A stretch of 64,000 nt of DNA from CAZOVB01 sp964583095 (GTDB lineage: Bacteria > Planctomycetota > Phycisphaerae > SM23-33). A program made the position numbers and the translations under genes. The notes under the pieces were generated by a model. It was not told where the DNA came from, did not search any database, and worked only from the letters and a program-made list of their open reading frames with translations. Below are positions 25,604-37,043 of this stretch, piece by piece (the first letter of the stretch is position 1; the number at the start of each line of letters is the position of its first letter). The DNA lies in assembly GCA_964583095.1 (NCBI GenBank), contig CAZOVB010000003.1:1-64000 (forward strand). Direction: 5' to 3'.

Positions 25604-28291
25604 ATGAAACGCACACATAATCAACGAGGTTCGGTCCTGCTGATGGTGGTTGGTCTTCTGACCATCCTCTACATGCTCCTGGGCACCTTCCTGATCGTAG
25701 CCCGCTATGATGAGTCCGAGGCCCTGAGCCTGGCCACCGAAGCCCAGAACGATCCCGGCGCATCGGGTGTGGTCGGCCTGATCAAGCAGCGACTGGCCGA
25801 TGACCTTCATACCGATGCCAACAATCCCTACGCGTCCCTGACGCCGGATCCGCAGGGGTGGAAGGGCTTCATCGACTACCCGGCCGAGGATGTCGACGAT
25901 CACCTGGCCACCAGCTACGACCCAGCTCTGTTCCGTTGGAAGCACCTGACCAACCTCGTGGGACTGGATTCAGCCAAGGTCACCAACGTCGTTTACAATC
26001 AGGACGTCACCTCCCCGGACTACGAGTATTTCCTCGACCTCGACGGCGACAAGCATGAAGACTCCTATCGTTTCGAGACCGGCATGGTGGATCCCAAGGG
26101 CAGGGCCATCTACGGATTCGTCCGCATCCTGGATACGTCCTCGTTTTTGAACATGACGATCGGCAACGGACCCGACTGCCTCTACTATGCCCCCGGATCT
26201 CTGGAGGCTAACTGGACTGCCTCCGGCGGAAATGGCGTGGTGGACAAGTGGAATGATTGGAGCAATATCGGGTTGGTCACAACGATGCTCACCACACCGT
26301 CCGATATTGACGTAGCCAAGCTACTGGATTCTGCCGTCCTTGGCGCCTTCCATTACAGTCGCATCGACACCTCCACTCCAACGACGAGCAACACCTACTG
26401 GTACGAGTTCGCCCAGCATCCTCACAGGCCCGGTCCCTATATGGGTCTACCCGAGCCCTCGGACCCTTACAGGCCCTTCGACCCCGGGGAGGAGATCTTC
26501 CTGCGGTACACGGGCCCTTCGTCCGACAACGCCGGGCTCCTGCCCCAGTTGATCATCGACTCCAATCCCAGCGACCGGATCGATCGCAAACGCATATTCA
26601 CTACGACCAGCGTCTCGCGGCAGCTTCTTCGCCGCCCGAAGACGGGCTCTGCCGATCCCAACGACGACCGCATCAAGCGGATGCTGCTCTCCCGGAATTT
26701 CGAGCCCGACCAATGGCTCTATGAGCAGTTGGTCGCCGCCGGGGCCGGTAAAAAAGAGGCCGCCCACTTCCTGGCCAACCTCTGGGCGTACACGTCCCCC
26801 GACCAGGCCCACAACAACGCCTTTGCCTTCAGTCCCTCCGGCGAGAGTTTTAAGGTCTACGGGGCCGTCGAGCAGTTGGTCATCACCGATGCCTACGTCT
26901 ACTACAAGCCCCAATCGACTCCCGGCACGGACGATTCCGGCTGGGCGGTAGCCATTGAACTGATGAACCCCTGCTGGAAAAGCGTCAACATCCAGAACTA
27001 CGAGGTCGAAGGCTTCGACCTGGGCACCCTGGGTCCGACCGCGGTAGCCCCTGGCAACTCGATCGTCCTCTGGACGGTCGGCAACGGCCCCGGTGCGACC
27101 ACGCCGCTGGACTCCTCGGATTTCAAGTTCCCGCCCGAGTACGAAGTACCCGAACTGGCCACGCTGGCCAAGGATGCCGGAACGATCGAGATCACCCGCG
27201 ACGTCGGCACCGAGAGCGATATCCCCGTCGACAAGGTCTCGGCCTTTGATCTGGGGTACACCAAACCCGCCACGGGGGAAGCTGCCGTCAGCGCCCTGGC
27301 CCTGCGAGACGACGACTGGGGACCCTACAACCCCGCCGCTGGACAATACGGCGGGCGCCAGCGCGCCCTGGTGGCGGAGTACCAGACATCTGCTCCGGGA
27401 ATGAACTTCAGCAGCGCCGGGGGCAATGGGCTGGCCGCCTCGTCTCTTTCCAACGTGAACCAGGGCTTTGGCCTCCACCGCCTCGGCGGGGTTCCCTACA
27501 ACCTGGGCGAGCTGGCGCGGGTCTTCACCGTCGGGCCCGACGACAGCGGCAACGACCTGCCCCACCAGCTCAAGAGCCTGGCCGGCAGCGTCTCACGCGG
27601 AAAGCTCAACTTCCATGCCAATGCCGCAAGCGGGGACGGCAACTACCCCACGCTGCCCTGGGCGACGATTCTGCCCGAGCTGGTGGACGTGCTGCCCGGC
27701 GACAGGACCAGAGGGCCGCTTGACCCTGCTGATGGCCACGTCGAGCTCCGACGCGTCTACGGGCGGGTGAACATCAACACCGCCTCGCGTGAAGTCCTGG
27801 CCGCCCTGCCCTGGCCGGACGAACTGCTCTACCGATCGGCTCCGCTGGTCATCGATGCGACCGAGAGAGCTCGAATCGCCGAGTACATCCAGTGCTACCG
27901 CGACGGTGAGCAAGTCAGCGGGGGGCCCGATTACTCCAACCGCGCAGCGGCCAGCGGAATCGGCGGGCTTCGCGACGGCGTGACCCACAACGGCTTCCTT
28001 ACCCCGGGCGAACTGGCCATTCCCTTAGGCGACTATGTAGCCTCCCGGCTTTCGCCGGCCGAGAGGAAGCGGGCGGATTACGCCTCCATGTTCGGCCGCT
28101 ACGGCCTGTACCGGGCGGTAAGCAACCTGGTCACCGTCCAGAGCGACACGTACGTGGTGCTCCTGGCCCTGCAGATCAAAGACAGCCGGGGCCGGCCCAA
28201 GACGTGGCGATACATGGCCTTGCTCGACAGGAGCATCGTGGGCAAGACCGGTCAGCAGCCGGCCGTGCTGATGTTCACCAAGCTGGAGTAG
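25604..28291 (+). CDS. Very long GspK-like tip pseudopilin
   Basis: This 895-residue protein starts with NQRGSVLLMVVGLLTILYML, a prepilin-like segment lacking Glu at +5, as in GspK. Near residue 723 it has VNINTASREVLAALPW, the helix-hairpin motif diagnostic of GspK. GspK is normally about 300-350 residues, so some 500 residues are added, chiefly before that motif, and resemble a beta-rich ligand-binding insert. GspK caps the pseudopilus. The ATG at 25604 has AGAGG 6 bases upstream. It is the last gene of the cluster and converges on an exonuclease gene. Confidence 0.8.
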   Translation: MKRTHNQRGSVLLMVVGLLTILYMLLGTFLIVARYDESEALSLATEAQNDPGASGVVGLIKQRLADDLHTDANNPYASLTPDPQGWKGFIDYPAEDVDDHLATSYDPALFRWKHLTNLVGLDSAKVTNVVYNQDVTSPDYEYFLDLDGDKHEDSYRFETGMVDPKGRAIYGFVRILDTSSFLNMTIGNGPDCLYYAPGSLEANWTASGGNGVVDKWNDWSNIGLVTTMLTTPSDIDVAKLLDSAVLGAFHYSRIDTSTPTTSNTYWYEFAQHPHRPGPYMGLPEPSDPYRPFDPGEEIFLRYTGPSSDNAGLLPQLIIDSNPSDRIDRKRIFTTTSVSRQLLRRPKTGSADPNDDRIKRMLLSRNFEPDQWLYEQLVAAGAGKKEAAHFLANLWAYTSPDQAHNNAFAFSPSGESFKVYGAVEQLVITDAYVYYKPQSTPGTDDSGWAVAIELMNPCWKSVNIQNYEVEGFDLGTLGPTAVAPGNSIVLWTVGNGPGATTPLDSSDFKFPPEYEVPELATLAKDAGTIEITRDVGTESDIPVDKVSAFDLGYTKPATGEAAVSALALRDDDWGPYNPAAGQYGGRQRALVAEYQTSAPGMNFSSAGGNGLAASSLSNVNQGFGLHRLGGVPYNLGELARVFTVGPDDSGNDLPHQLKSLAGSVSRGKLNFHANAASGDGNYPTLPWATILPELVDVLPGDRTRGPLDPADGHVELRRVYGRVNINTASREVLAALPWPDELLYRSAPLVIDATERARIAEYIQCYRDGEQVSGGPDYSNRAAASGIGGLRDGVTHNGFLTPGELAIPLGDYVASRLSPAERKRADYASMFGRYGLYRAVSNLVTVQSDTYVVLLALQIKDSRGRPKTWRYMALLDRSIVGKTGQQPAVLMFTKLE

Positions 28292-28311
28292 CAGAGCGTT
28301 TCGGAACAAAC

Positions 28312-28329
28312 GGCCGGACCACTCCGGCC
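28312..28329. terminator. Hairpin at the end of the secretion/pilus cluster
   Basis: A perfect GGCCGG/CCGGCC stem with a 6-base loop lies in the 40-base space between convergent genes. Its minus-strand side is followed by GTTTGTT, so it may serve the leftward gene as well. Confidence 0.4.
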
Positions 28330-28331
28330 TC

Positions 28332-29231
28332 TCAGGCGTCGGTCTCGATCGCCCCTGCCCCCGTGAGCAGGGCGCAGACGACTTGGGCCATCGTCAGCAG
28401 ATCCAGGACATTGTGGTGGAGTACATCGGCGATCTGCCTCGCGTTGCCGCTTTCTACAAAACTGTGATAGGCATCGGGGATCTGCGCTCCGGGAATGTCG
28501 CCCCTTCGCAGGCGCCCGCAGAGGCACCGCTCCAGTGTCTGGAGTTTGCAGTTGGGCAGGCCCCCCTTCCATCGCCTCCGCGAAGCGTGGAGCAGGTCCA
28601 GATGCGGCGGATCCCGCAAGGGCAACTCCACTGCGTGAAAGGCCGAGCGTTCCCGGATCATGTTCAGGTCGAACGACTTGCCGTTGAAGGTCACCAGCAC
28701 CCCGGCCTGGTCGTATCGGTCGGCAAAAGCCTGAAGGATCGCCCCCTCCTCGCTGTAGTCCCGGGCGAGGAACTGATCGAAGACCAGGGCTCCATCCTCC
28801 CACTGCATCAGCCCCACCAGGAAGATCGGACAGCCCGAGAACCCGCAGGTCTCCAGGTCCATGAAGAGCAGATCGGCGCAGTCGGCGTTTGCCACGTGGC
28901 ACAGCTCGGCCGAGGCTTCGAGTTCATCAAAGCGGTGGCGCGCCCCCTTGAGCACCGAGCTGTACTGCTTCTCGATGCTGCCACCCTCGGCGTCGATCTT
29001 CTGCAGCTCGCGGCGGACCCGCCAGAAGGCCCCCTCGCCCAGGGGCGTTGTCAGGCGATGTTCGATCCCTTCGCACGCCTGGGCCAGCTCCAGCGGAGCC
29101 AGCGGATCTTTCGGGGCCTTCGCGCTTGACCCGACACCCTTGAGCACATCCTGCGCTGCGGGCAGGTCCCCCCGGGCGATGCGACGGGTGAGCATCTCGA
29201 GCTTGCGTTTTCGGCTTGGGGACATGGCCAT
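28332..29231 (-). CDS. RNase H-fold 3'-5' exonuclease-like protein (YprB type)
   Basis: This 299-residue protein has a ribonuclease H-like core near residues 115-290. The first acidic motif is LLFMDLETCGFSG, with the second Asp-x-Glu pair of DEDD nucleases. VTFNGKSFDLNMIRER (Exo II) follows, then HLDLLHASRRRW, and HNVLDLLTMA contains the Exo III-like Asp. The N-terminal 110 residues are helical and basic. It resembles the YprB-like exonuclease family; the substrate is unknown. Start 29231 is chosen because AGAGGTG lies 6 bases upstream, in contrast to a longer frame from 29315. Confidence 0.82.
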   Translation of the reverse strand: MAMSPSRKRKLEMLTRRIARGDLPAAQDVLKGVGSSAKAPKDPLAPLELAQACEGIEHRLTTPLGEGAFWRVRRELQKIDAEGGSIEKQYSSVLKGARHRFDELEASAELCHVANADCADLLFMDLETCGFSGCPIFLVGLMQWEDGALVFDQFLARDYSEEGAILQAFADRYDQAGVLVTFNGKSFDLNMIRERSAFHAVELPLRDPPHLDLLHASRRRWKGGLPNCKLQTLERCLCGRLRRGDIPGAQIPDAYHSFVESGNARQIADVLHHNVLDLLTMAQVVCALLTGAGAIETDA

Positions 29232-29393
29232 GGCTCTCACCTCTGATCCCCCCAGGTCGGGGACGGCGAACCGGGAGCCCGAATGCGAAGATCCGACAAA
29301 AGCGGATTGTACCATGTCGCCTGCCGGCGACCAAACAGATCCCTGATATAGCCCGGCAGAAGGTCAAATGGAGAGCTCTGGCTGGGATCGGGC

Positions 29394-29927
29394 TCAAAGC
29401 GCGGGTTCGGGATCGTCGGCAACGGCGAGACGCTCGACCTCCTCCAGGACACGGGGCAGGTCCAGGCAGCAGAGAAGCAGGTCCCCCCAGGTCGTGAGGC
29501 TCTCGACCAGCGGCTCGATGCGGGCGGGCAGTTGGCCCGACGGGATGTGCCTGTCCTCAGGCTCTGCCGCTACGACATCTCCCGTCCTGTCGACGAGAAG
29601 CCCGGCCTGGACCTCATCGCACTCCACAACCACCACCGCCCTGCGAGGCGAGTCGGTTTTCTCCAGGCCCATCATGCCCGACAAGTCCAACACGGGCAGA
29701 AGGCTGCCGCGCAGGTTCATCAGGCCCGAGATCACATCGCTGCATGGAGGAACGGGAGTCAACGGGCCCGGACGCAGGATTTCCCGGACGTGGTGGACGC
29801 GCAACCCGAACCATTTGCTGCAGATACGCACCAGAAGCATGCCATTGTCGGGCCGGATATCCCCGGGGGCGATCTGCCGGTTCGGCTGGGATCGCTGGAT
29901 TCTTCTTTGCAAAGGCCTGGGACGCAA
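29394..29927 (-). CDS. cheW: CheW-like chemotaxis coupling protein
   Basis: This protein of up to 177 residues has a CheW domain: MLLVRICSKWFGLRVHHVRE, then VISGLMNLRGSLLPVLDL, then VVVECDEVQAGLLVDRTGDV. Such proteins link receptors to CheA. The reported start is a TTG at 29927 with GGGAG 7 bases upstream. An ATG at 29840 begins directly at the domain but has no ribosome site. It is divergent from the hybrid kinase gene and is the only chemotaxis coupling protein in the window; no CheA or receptor is present. Confidence 0.85.
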   Translation of the reverse strand: MRPRPLQRRIQRSQPNRQIAPGDIRPDNGMLLVRICSKWFGLRVHHVREILRPGPLTPVPPCSDVISGLMNLRGSLLPVLDLSGMMGLEKTDSPRRAVVVVECDEVQAGLLVDRTGDVVAAEPEDRHIPSGQLPARIEPLVESLTTWGDLLLCCLDLPRVLEEVERLAVADDPEPAL

Positions 29928-30188
29928 TGGATTCTCCCGTTTAGGGCAAAATCGCTGCCTGCCAACAGAGTATTCTCATCGGTCATCCCGGGGGCCAACT
30001 TGTCCAGGAAGCCTGTTGAGCCGGCCGGCCCCGCAGGGCGCAAAGCTAGTCAAGTCGGGGGGTCTTTGGGACGATGTAAGGGCCGTATAGATGGAAATAC
30101 TCCAAAGGGCACCGAGCTTCTGAGTATTGGCGTGGTCTCCCCCTGGCTTCGCAGTCTCGGAAGACAGGCACCGTCAAGGGGCACCACG

Positions 30189-32935
<2,747 letters not shown>

Positions 32936-32948
<13 letters not shown>

Positions 32949-34564
32949 TCGCCGAAGACGACCGGATCTCGCGCCAGGCGCTGGATTCGCTGATGAAAAA
33001 ATGGGGCTATGACACCGTCTGTGTCGAAGACGGACTGGCCGCCTGGGAAAGACTCCGCGCCCCCAATGCGCCCAGACTGGCCATCCTGGACTGGAACATG
33101 CCCGGCATGAGCGGGCTGGACGTCTGCAGGCACGTCCGCGAAGCCCTCTCGGGCTCCTATGCCTACCTGATCATGCTCACCGCGCGCGATCGCAAAGAGG
33201 ACATCGCACAGGGGATCGAAGCAGGGGCCGATGATTACATCATCAAGCCCTTCGACGCAAAGGAGCTTCGGGCCAGAATCCGCGCAGCCGAGAGAATCCT
33301 CGATCTTCAGCAGGAACTGCTGGGGGTCCAGTCCTCCCTGCGGTCTTCCCAGGCGGAGCTTTCGGCCATCTTCACCAGCGCCCCCACGGCCATCCTGGTC
33401 ATCGACAAGGACATCCTCGTTCGCAATGCCAATCCCGCGGCTACCCAACTGGCCAACCGATCGCTTTCGGAGATGATCGGACGCAGGCCCGGCGACGCAA
33501 TGGGGTGCGAACATGCCAGGAATCTCGGCTGCGGAAACTCGCCGGCCTGCGAGATGTGCAGGCTGCGAAGCATCGTCAGTGACCTGGTCGCCAATGGCTG
33601 TCCGCATCATCGCGGGGAGGCCTCCCTGCTGAGAAAAGAAGGCGCAAGCCTCAACCAGTATTTCTTCCACGTGACGTCCTCACCCCTGCGGGTCGGCGGA
33701 GAAGAGATGGCCCTGCTGTGCCTGGAGGACATCACCCAGCGAAAGGCCGCCCAGCGCGAACTGGAAATCCTCAACGAGACCCTCGAATCCCAGGTGCAGG
33801 ATCGAACCGAGAAGGTCCAGCAACTTCTCAAGCAGAAGGACCAGTTCGTCAATCAGCTCGGGCACGACCTGAAAACCCCCTTAACGCCCCTGGTGGCCCT
33901 GCTTCCGATGCTCAGCAAACGCATCGAGGACCCCAAGTCCCAGGAGATCCTCACCGTGACGATGGACAACGTCCGCTATATGCGGCGACTGGTCGAAAAG
34001 ACCCTCAGCCTGGCCCGGCTGAACTCATCGGCCGTCCAGTTCGACATGGAACCGATCGATCTGCTCACCGAGTCGCGAAACATTGTCGCCTCGATGGGGC
34101 CCATCCTCACAGAGAATCAATTGCACGTGGAGAACAACATCACCGAGCCGACGGTCGTGTTGGCCGACCACATCCACCTGCGCGAGGTCTTCCACAATAT
34201 CATCTCCAACGCAACCAAGCACACCCCGCCCGGCGGGACGATCACCCTCAGCGCCTTTGTCGGCGAGCAAGACATGATCCACGTGGCCATTACCGACACA
34301 GGCTGCGGGATGAACGCCGATCAACTCGATCGCATCTTCCTGGAGTTTCATAAGGCCGACGAATCGCGGCATGACCGGGGCAGCACGGGGCTGGGGCTTT
34401 CCATCTGTCAGTGTATCATCCAGCGCCATGGGGGGCGCATCTGGGCCACCAGTCCGGGGATCGAAGAGGGAACCACCATCACCTTTACGCTGCCTCCCCC
34501 CCACAGGGCGGGGCAGGACCTTTCAGACACTCAGCAGCAACAGGCACAGGAGAACCAGACATGA
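32936..34564 (+). CDS. Receiver-PAS-histidine kinase with Cys-rich PAS
   Basis: This 542-residue cytosolic kinase begins with a receiver domain (Asp52 in LAILDWNMPG, Lys104 in YIIKPF). A PAS domain (about 140-268) contains Cys191, Cys199, Cys205 and Cys208 in a C-x7-C-x5-C-x2-C pattern, which may hold a cofactor or metal. A short coiled coil, HisKA with His310 (QLGHDLKTPLTP) and HATPase_c (NIISNATKHT, GLGLSIC) follow. It overlaps the hybrid kinase by 13 bases and the following receiver gene by ATGA, so the three are translated together and probably form one phosphorelay. Confidence 0.93.
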
Positions 34565-34938
34565 CCGCCCGAATACTGACTGTAGACGACGATCCTTCCA
34601 TCCGGACGACCGTCGGGATGGTCCTGGAAGAGGCCGGCATAGAAGTCGAATTCGCCTCCAGCGGCCCCGAAGCCATCGAGAAGATCCAACAGGGGTTCAG
34701 GGGCCTGATCCTCCTGGATATCATGATGCCCGAGATGGATGGATGGCAGACGCTGGACACCATCGTCCAGAAAGGCCTCTACCCGGGCAACGTTGTCTGC
34801 ATGCTCACGGCCGTGCTGGACCCGGGGCCGGAAATGGAGTCTCTCAAGGAATTCGTCCTGGATTACGTCCGCAAGCCCTTTACCCCCGAAGAACTCGTCG
34901 CCGCCGTAGAAGACGCACTGAGCTACTGCCTCGCCTGA
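34561..34938 (+). CDS. Single-domain response regulator
   Basis: This 125-residue protein consists only of a receiver domain: acidic pair in LTVDDDPS, phosphoacceptor Asp53 in LLDIMMPEMDG, switch Thr in MLTAVLDP, and Lys105 in YVRKPFTPEEL. It has no output domain, so it acts by protein contact, as CheY or Spo0F do. Its ATG overlaps the preceding kinase stop. It lies 36 bases before a receiver-less CheB, so the two may work together as a split CheB. Confidence 0.93.
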   Translation: MTARILTVDDDPSIRTTVGMVLEEAGIEVEFASSGPEAIEKIQQGFRGLILLDIMMPEMDGWQTLDTIVQKGLYPGNVVCMLTAVLDPGPEMESLKEFVLDYVRKPFTPEELVAAVEDALSYCLA

Positions 34939-34974
34939 CATCCCGCTCCCGCATCCAGATGGAAATCGATTGAT

Positions 34975-35550
34975 ATGAGCCTTAACCTGGTCCTGCTGGG
35001 CATCTCCACCGGTGGCCCGAAAACCTTACGCAAACTCGTGCCCAACCTCGGACGCCTCAATGCGGCCGTGGTCCTGGTTCAGCATATGCCCAAGTTCATC
35101 AACCAGTCCGTCTGCAAGACCCTTGCAGAGTCTTCCGAGATGGACGTTTACCTGGCCCGCGACGGCCAGAAGATCCAGACCGGGGGATTTTACGTAGCCC
35201 CCAGCGAAGTCCATCTGAGCCTCTCTGCCAACAACAGCATCCAGCTCCAGGGCGGCCCGAAGGTCTGCTTCGTCTGCCCCTCGGTGGATGTCATGATGAA
35301 ATCCGTCACCCGTTCCAGCGGCAAGATCCTTGGAGTGGTCATGACCGGCATGGGCAAGGACGGCGCGGAAGGCCTGGCCCATCTCAAGAGCATCGGAGCA
35401 GAAACCATCGCACAGGACGAGCAGAGCAGCGTGATCTGGGGCATGCCCGGCGCGGCCGTGGAAATGGGCGTCGCCGATCACGTCCTCGCTCCGGAAGATA
35501 TCGCTCAGTTGATCCGGTCCCGGGTGGGCGTGGCACCGGTGGCGGCCTGA
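34975..35550 (+). CDS. cheB: CheB-type methylesterase catalytic domain without receiver
   Basis: This 191-residue protein is a CheB_methylest domain alone. The expected catalytic triad is Ser11 in STGGP, His37 in VQHMP and Asp129 in GMGKDGAEGL. In chemotaxis the domain removes glutamate methyl esters from receptors; full-length CheB has an N-terminal receiver, missing here. No CheR or methyl-accepting receptor is in the window, so the target is unknown. It closes the phosphorelay operon. Confidence 0.92.
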   Translation: MSLNLVLLGISTGGPKTLRKLVPNLGRLNAAVVLVQHMPKFINQSVCKTLAESSEMDVYLARDGQKIQTGGFYVAPSEVHLSLSANNSIQLQGGPKVCFVCPSVDVMMKSVTRSSGKILGVVMTGMGKDGAEGLAHLKSIGAETIAQDEQSSVIWGMPGAAVEMGVADHVLAPEDIAQLIRSRVGVAPVAA

Positions 35551-35663
35551 GAAAGCTGCCACCTCGGACACCCGCCCCGGGCGGTCAAAAGCAGGCCGGC
35601 ACAGACGTCACTTCCCCCGCAGCCGAAACTGCAAATCCCCTGCCGAGATGCCCGCACCTTTGA

Positions 35664-35771
35664 TCAGCCCATCTTGCGGAAATCCTGCACGATCAACGCA
35701 ACAGGTCCCAAGGCGACCATCCCCAGCACGCTTACGCACATCAGGACGTATCCAAGCAGTCTGAGTTTCAT
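35664..35771 (-). CDS. 35-residue single-span membrane microprotein
   Basis: A short frame encodes a protein starting MKLRLLGYVLMCVSVLGM and ending VQDFRKMG. Basic residues precede a 20-residue hydrophobic helix, and the tail is short and polar. A strong GGAGGG ribosome site lies 5 bases before the ATG, which is the main reason to believe it. A promoter-like pair lies about 75 bases upstream. Comparable small single-span proteins modulate larger membrane proteins; no partner can be named. Confidence 0.55.
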   Translation of the reverse strand: MKLRLLGYVLMCVSVLGMVALGPVALIVQDFRKMG

Positions 35772-35844
35772 TTCAGGCCCTCCAAAAGCCTATCCCTACG
35801 GTGTAACATCCCATGCCCGGCCTCCTCCAGGCCAAGCATGTGTT

Positions 35845-35875
35845 ATTGTAGCCCCAAAGCGCGTTTCTGTGGCAA
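35845..35875 (-). promoter_or_regulatory. Possible promoter for the microprotein gene
   Basis: On the minus strand, TTGCCA and TACAAT are separated by 19 bases, a little longer than ideal, about 75 bases before the microprotein start. Confidence 0.35.
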
Positions 35876-36047
35876 GCGTTTTGTCAAGAAATCCACATTT
35901 TTACGTAAACCCCTTTCCTCGGGGATGTTGACGCCCTGTCCGCCCTGACTTTCCCGCACGTTTTCCGACCGGAAAAGGCAAAGACTCTTTGAGACCCCGG
36001 GGTAGAAATTGCTTGTAAACGCCGCCCGGTTTCGACAGGCTCGATTC

Positions 36048-36821
36048 ATGATGAAACGCGCCTCTCCATGGTTGGTGTGGTTGTTGACGGCCCTGCTCTG
36101 GGCCGGGGGCTGCAAGACCCCTGAACCGGGCCCCGAGGCCCTGGCTGTCCGGCAGACCCGCACCTTTCTGGACCGGGGGGGACGGATCGACGCCCCGCTG
36201 GAATCCGGCTCTTCCAGGCTGCACGAGGCCTGCAGGAAGGGCTACGCGCGATGGGCGCGTTTCTGCCTCGAAGCCGGGGCCGACCCCGACAGGCCCGACC
36301 CGGCCGGAAGCCGTCCTGTGCATATCGCATGCTCCAGCGGGGACTTCCAGACCCTCAAGGTTCTCCTGGAGTACCAGCCGGACGTAAATGCACCCGACAG
36401 TCGGGGGCGGGCCGGCCTGCACCGGGCCCTGGAGTCCAGGAACTGGCCCGCAGCGAGGCTCCTGCTCATGGGACGTGCCCTGCCCTGTCGGGCCGATCGC
36501 AAGGGATACACCCCCCTGCACCTGGCCGCTGAACAGGGCCCCCCGGACATTCTGGCCAAACTCCTTCGCAAAGCCCCCCACTGCGTAGATGCCCAGGATT
36601 CCCAGGGCCGGACGCCCCTGATGTGCGCCGCTGCGGAAAACCGCCCCGAGGCCGTCCACCTCTTGCTCCAGGCCGGGGCCGATCCGGACATCCTTGACGC
36701 CCGGGGGCGAACAGCCGCCATGCGCAGCTCGCTGCCGGCCATTCACGAAATGCTCCGGTCGATACCCGATGGGTCCAATTCCGCCACGGAGCAAAATGAT
36801 TCACTCCAAAACGCCGATTAG
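36048..36821 (+). CDS. Ankyrin-repeat lipoprotein
   Basis: This 257-residue protein has a lipoprotein signal, WLLTALLWAGGC, with Cys near residue 21. At least five ankyrin repeats follow from about residue 50 to 240. Recognisable units are SSRLHEACRKGYARWARFCL, GSRPVHIACSSGDFQTLKVL, GYTPLHLAAEQGPPDILAKL and GRTPLMCAAAENRPEAVHLL. Ankyrin repeats bind other proteins, so it is probably an envelope-exposed adaptor. Two adjacent ATGs at 36048 and 36051 are possible starts. A promoter and tRNA-Glu follow. Confidence 0.88.
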   Translation: MMKRASPWLVWLLTALLWAGGCKTPEPGPEALAVRQTRTFLDRGGRIDAPLESGSSRLHEACRKGYARWARFCLEAGADPDRPDPAGSRPVHIACSSGDFQTLKVLLEYQPDVNAPDSRGRAGLHRALESRNWPAARLLLMGRALPCRADRKGYTPLHLAAEQGPPDILAKLLRKAPHCVDAQDSQGRTPLMCAAAENRPEAVHLLLQAGADPDILDARGRTAAMRSSLPAIHEMLRSIPDGSNSATEQNDSLQNAD

Positions 36822-36824
36822 GTA

Positions 36825-36852
36825 TTGAACAGCCGAAAAAGTTGGCTATAGT
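36825..36852 (+). promoter_or_regulatory. Promoter for tRNA-Glu
   Basis: TTGAAC and TATAGT are separated by 16 bases, 44 bases before the tRNA gene. It is the only good sigma70-like pair in the short gap after the ankyrin gene. Confidence 0.6.
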
Positions 36853-36896
36853 ACTGAATCCCCCAACGCCGGAACGCTTCCGGCTGGGGCCAGTTT

Positions 36897-36969
36897 GGCC
36901 CCATCGTCTAGTGGCCTAGGACACCGGGTTTTCATCCCGGCAACCGGGGTTCGAGTCCCCGTGGGGTCA
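36897..36969 (+). tRNA. tRNA-Glu (TTC anticodon)
   Basis: This 73-base cloverleaf has a 7-bp acceptor stem GGCCCCA/TGGGGTC (one G-T pair), anticodon stem CCGGG/CCCGG with loop TTTTCAT and anticodon TTC at 36931-36933, and T-arm CGGGG/CCCCG with loop TTCGAGT. The D-arm region GTCTAGTGGCCTAGGAC is typical of tRNA-Glu. The CCA end is not encoded. Its own promoter lies upstream and a strong terminator directly follows, so it is a single-gene unit. Confidence 0.97.
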
Positions 36970-36973
36970 ATGG

Positions 36974-37012
36974 GTGCAGGTCCGTGCTCGCGCATGGGCC
37001 TGCACTTTTTTT
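36974..37012 (+). terminator. Rho-independent terminator after tRNA-Glu
   Basis: A 10-bp stem, GTGCAGGTCC with GGGCCTGCAC including one G-T pair, closes a 12-base loop and is followed by seven Ts. It is the clearest terminator in the window. Confidence 0.9.
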
Positions 37013-37043
37013 CTGCGCAAAGCAAACTGAACCCGGCCTCGGC

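Noticed and set aside
30096..30128. AATACTC/GAGTATT inverted repeat before the hybrid kinase as a regulator site
   Set aside because: Seven-base arms separated by 19 bases can occur by chance, and no promoter elements lie in register with it.
29532..30188. N-terminal extension of the hybrid kinase frame
   Set aside because: It overlaps CheW on the other strand and lacks domain features; the membrane segments begin soon after the ATG at 30189.
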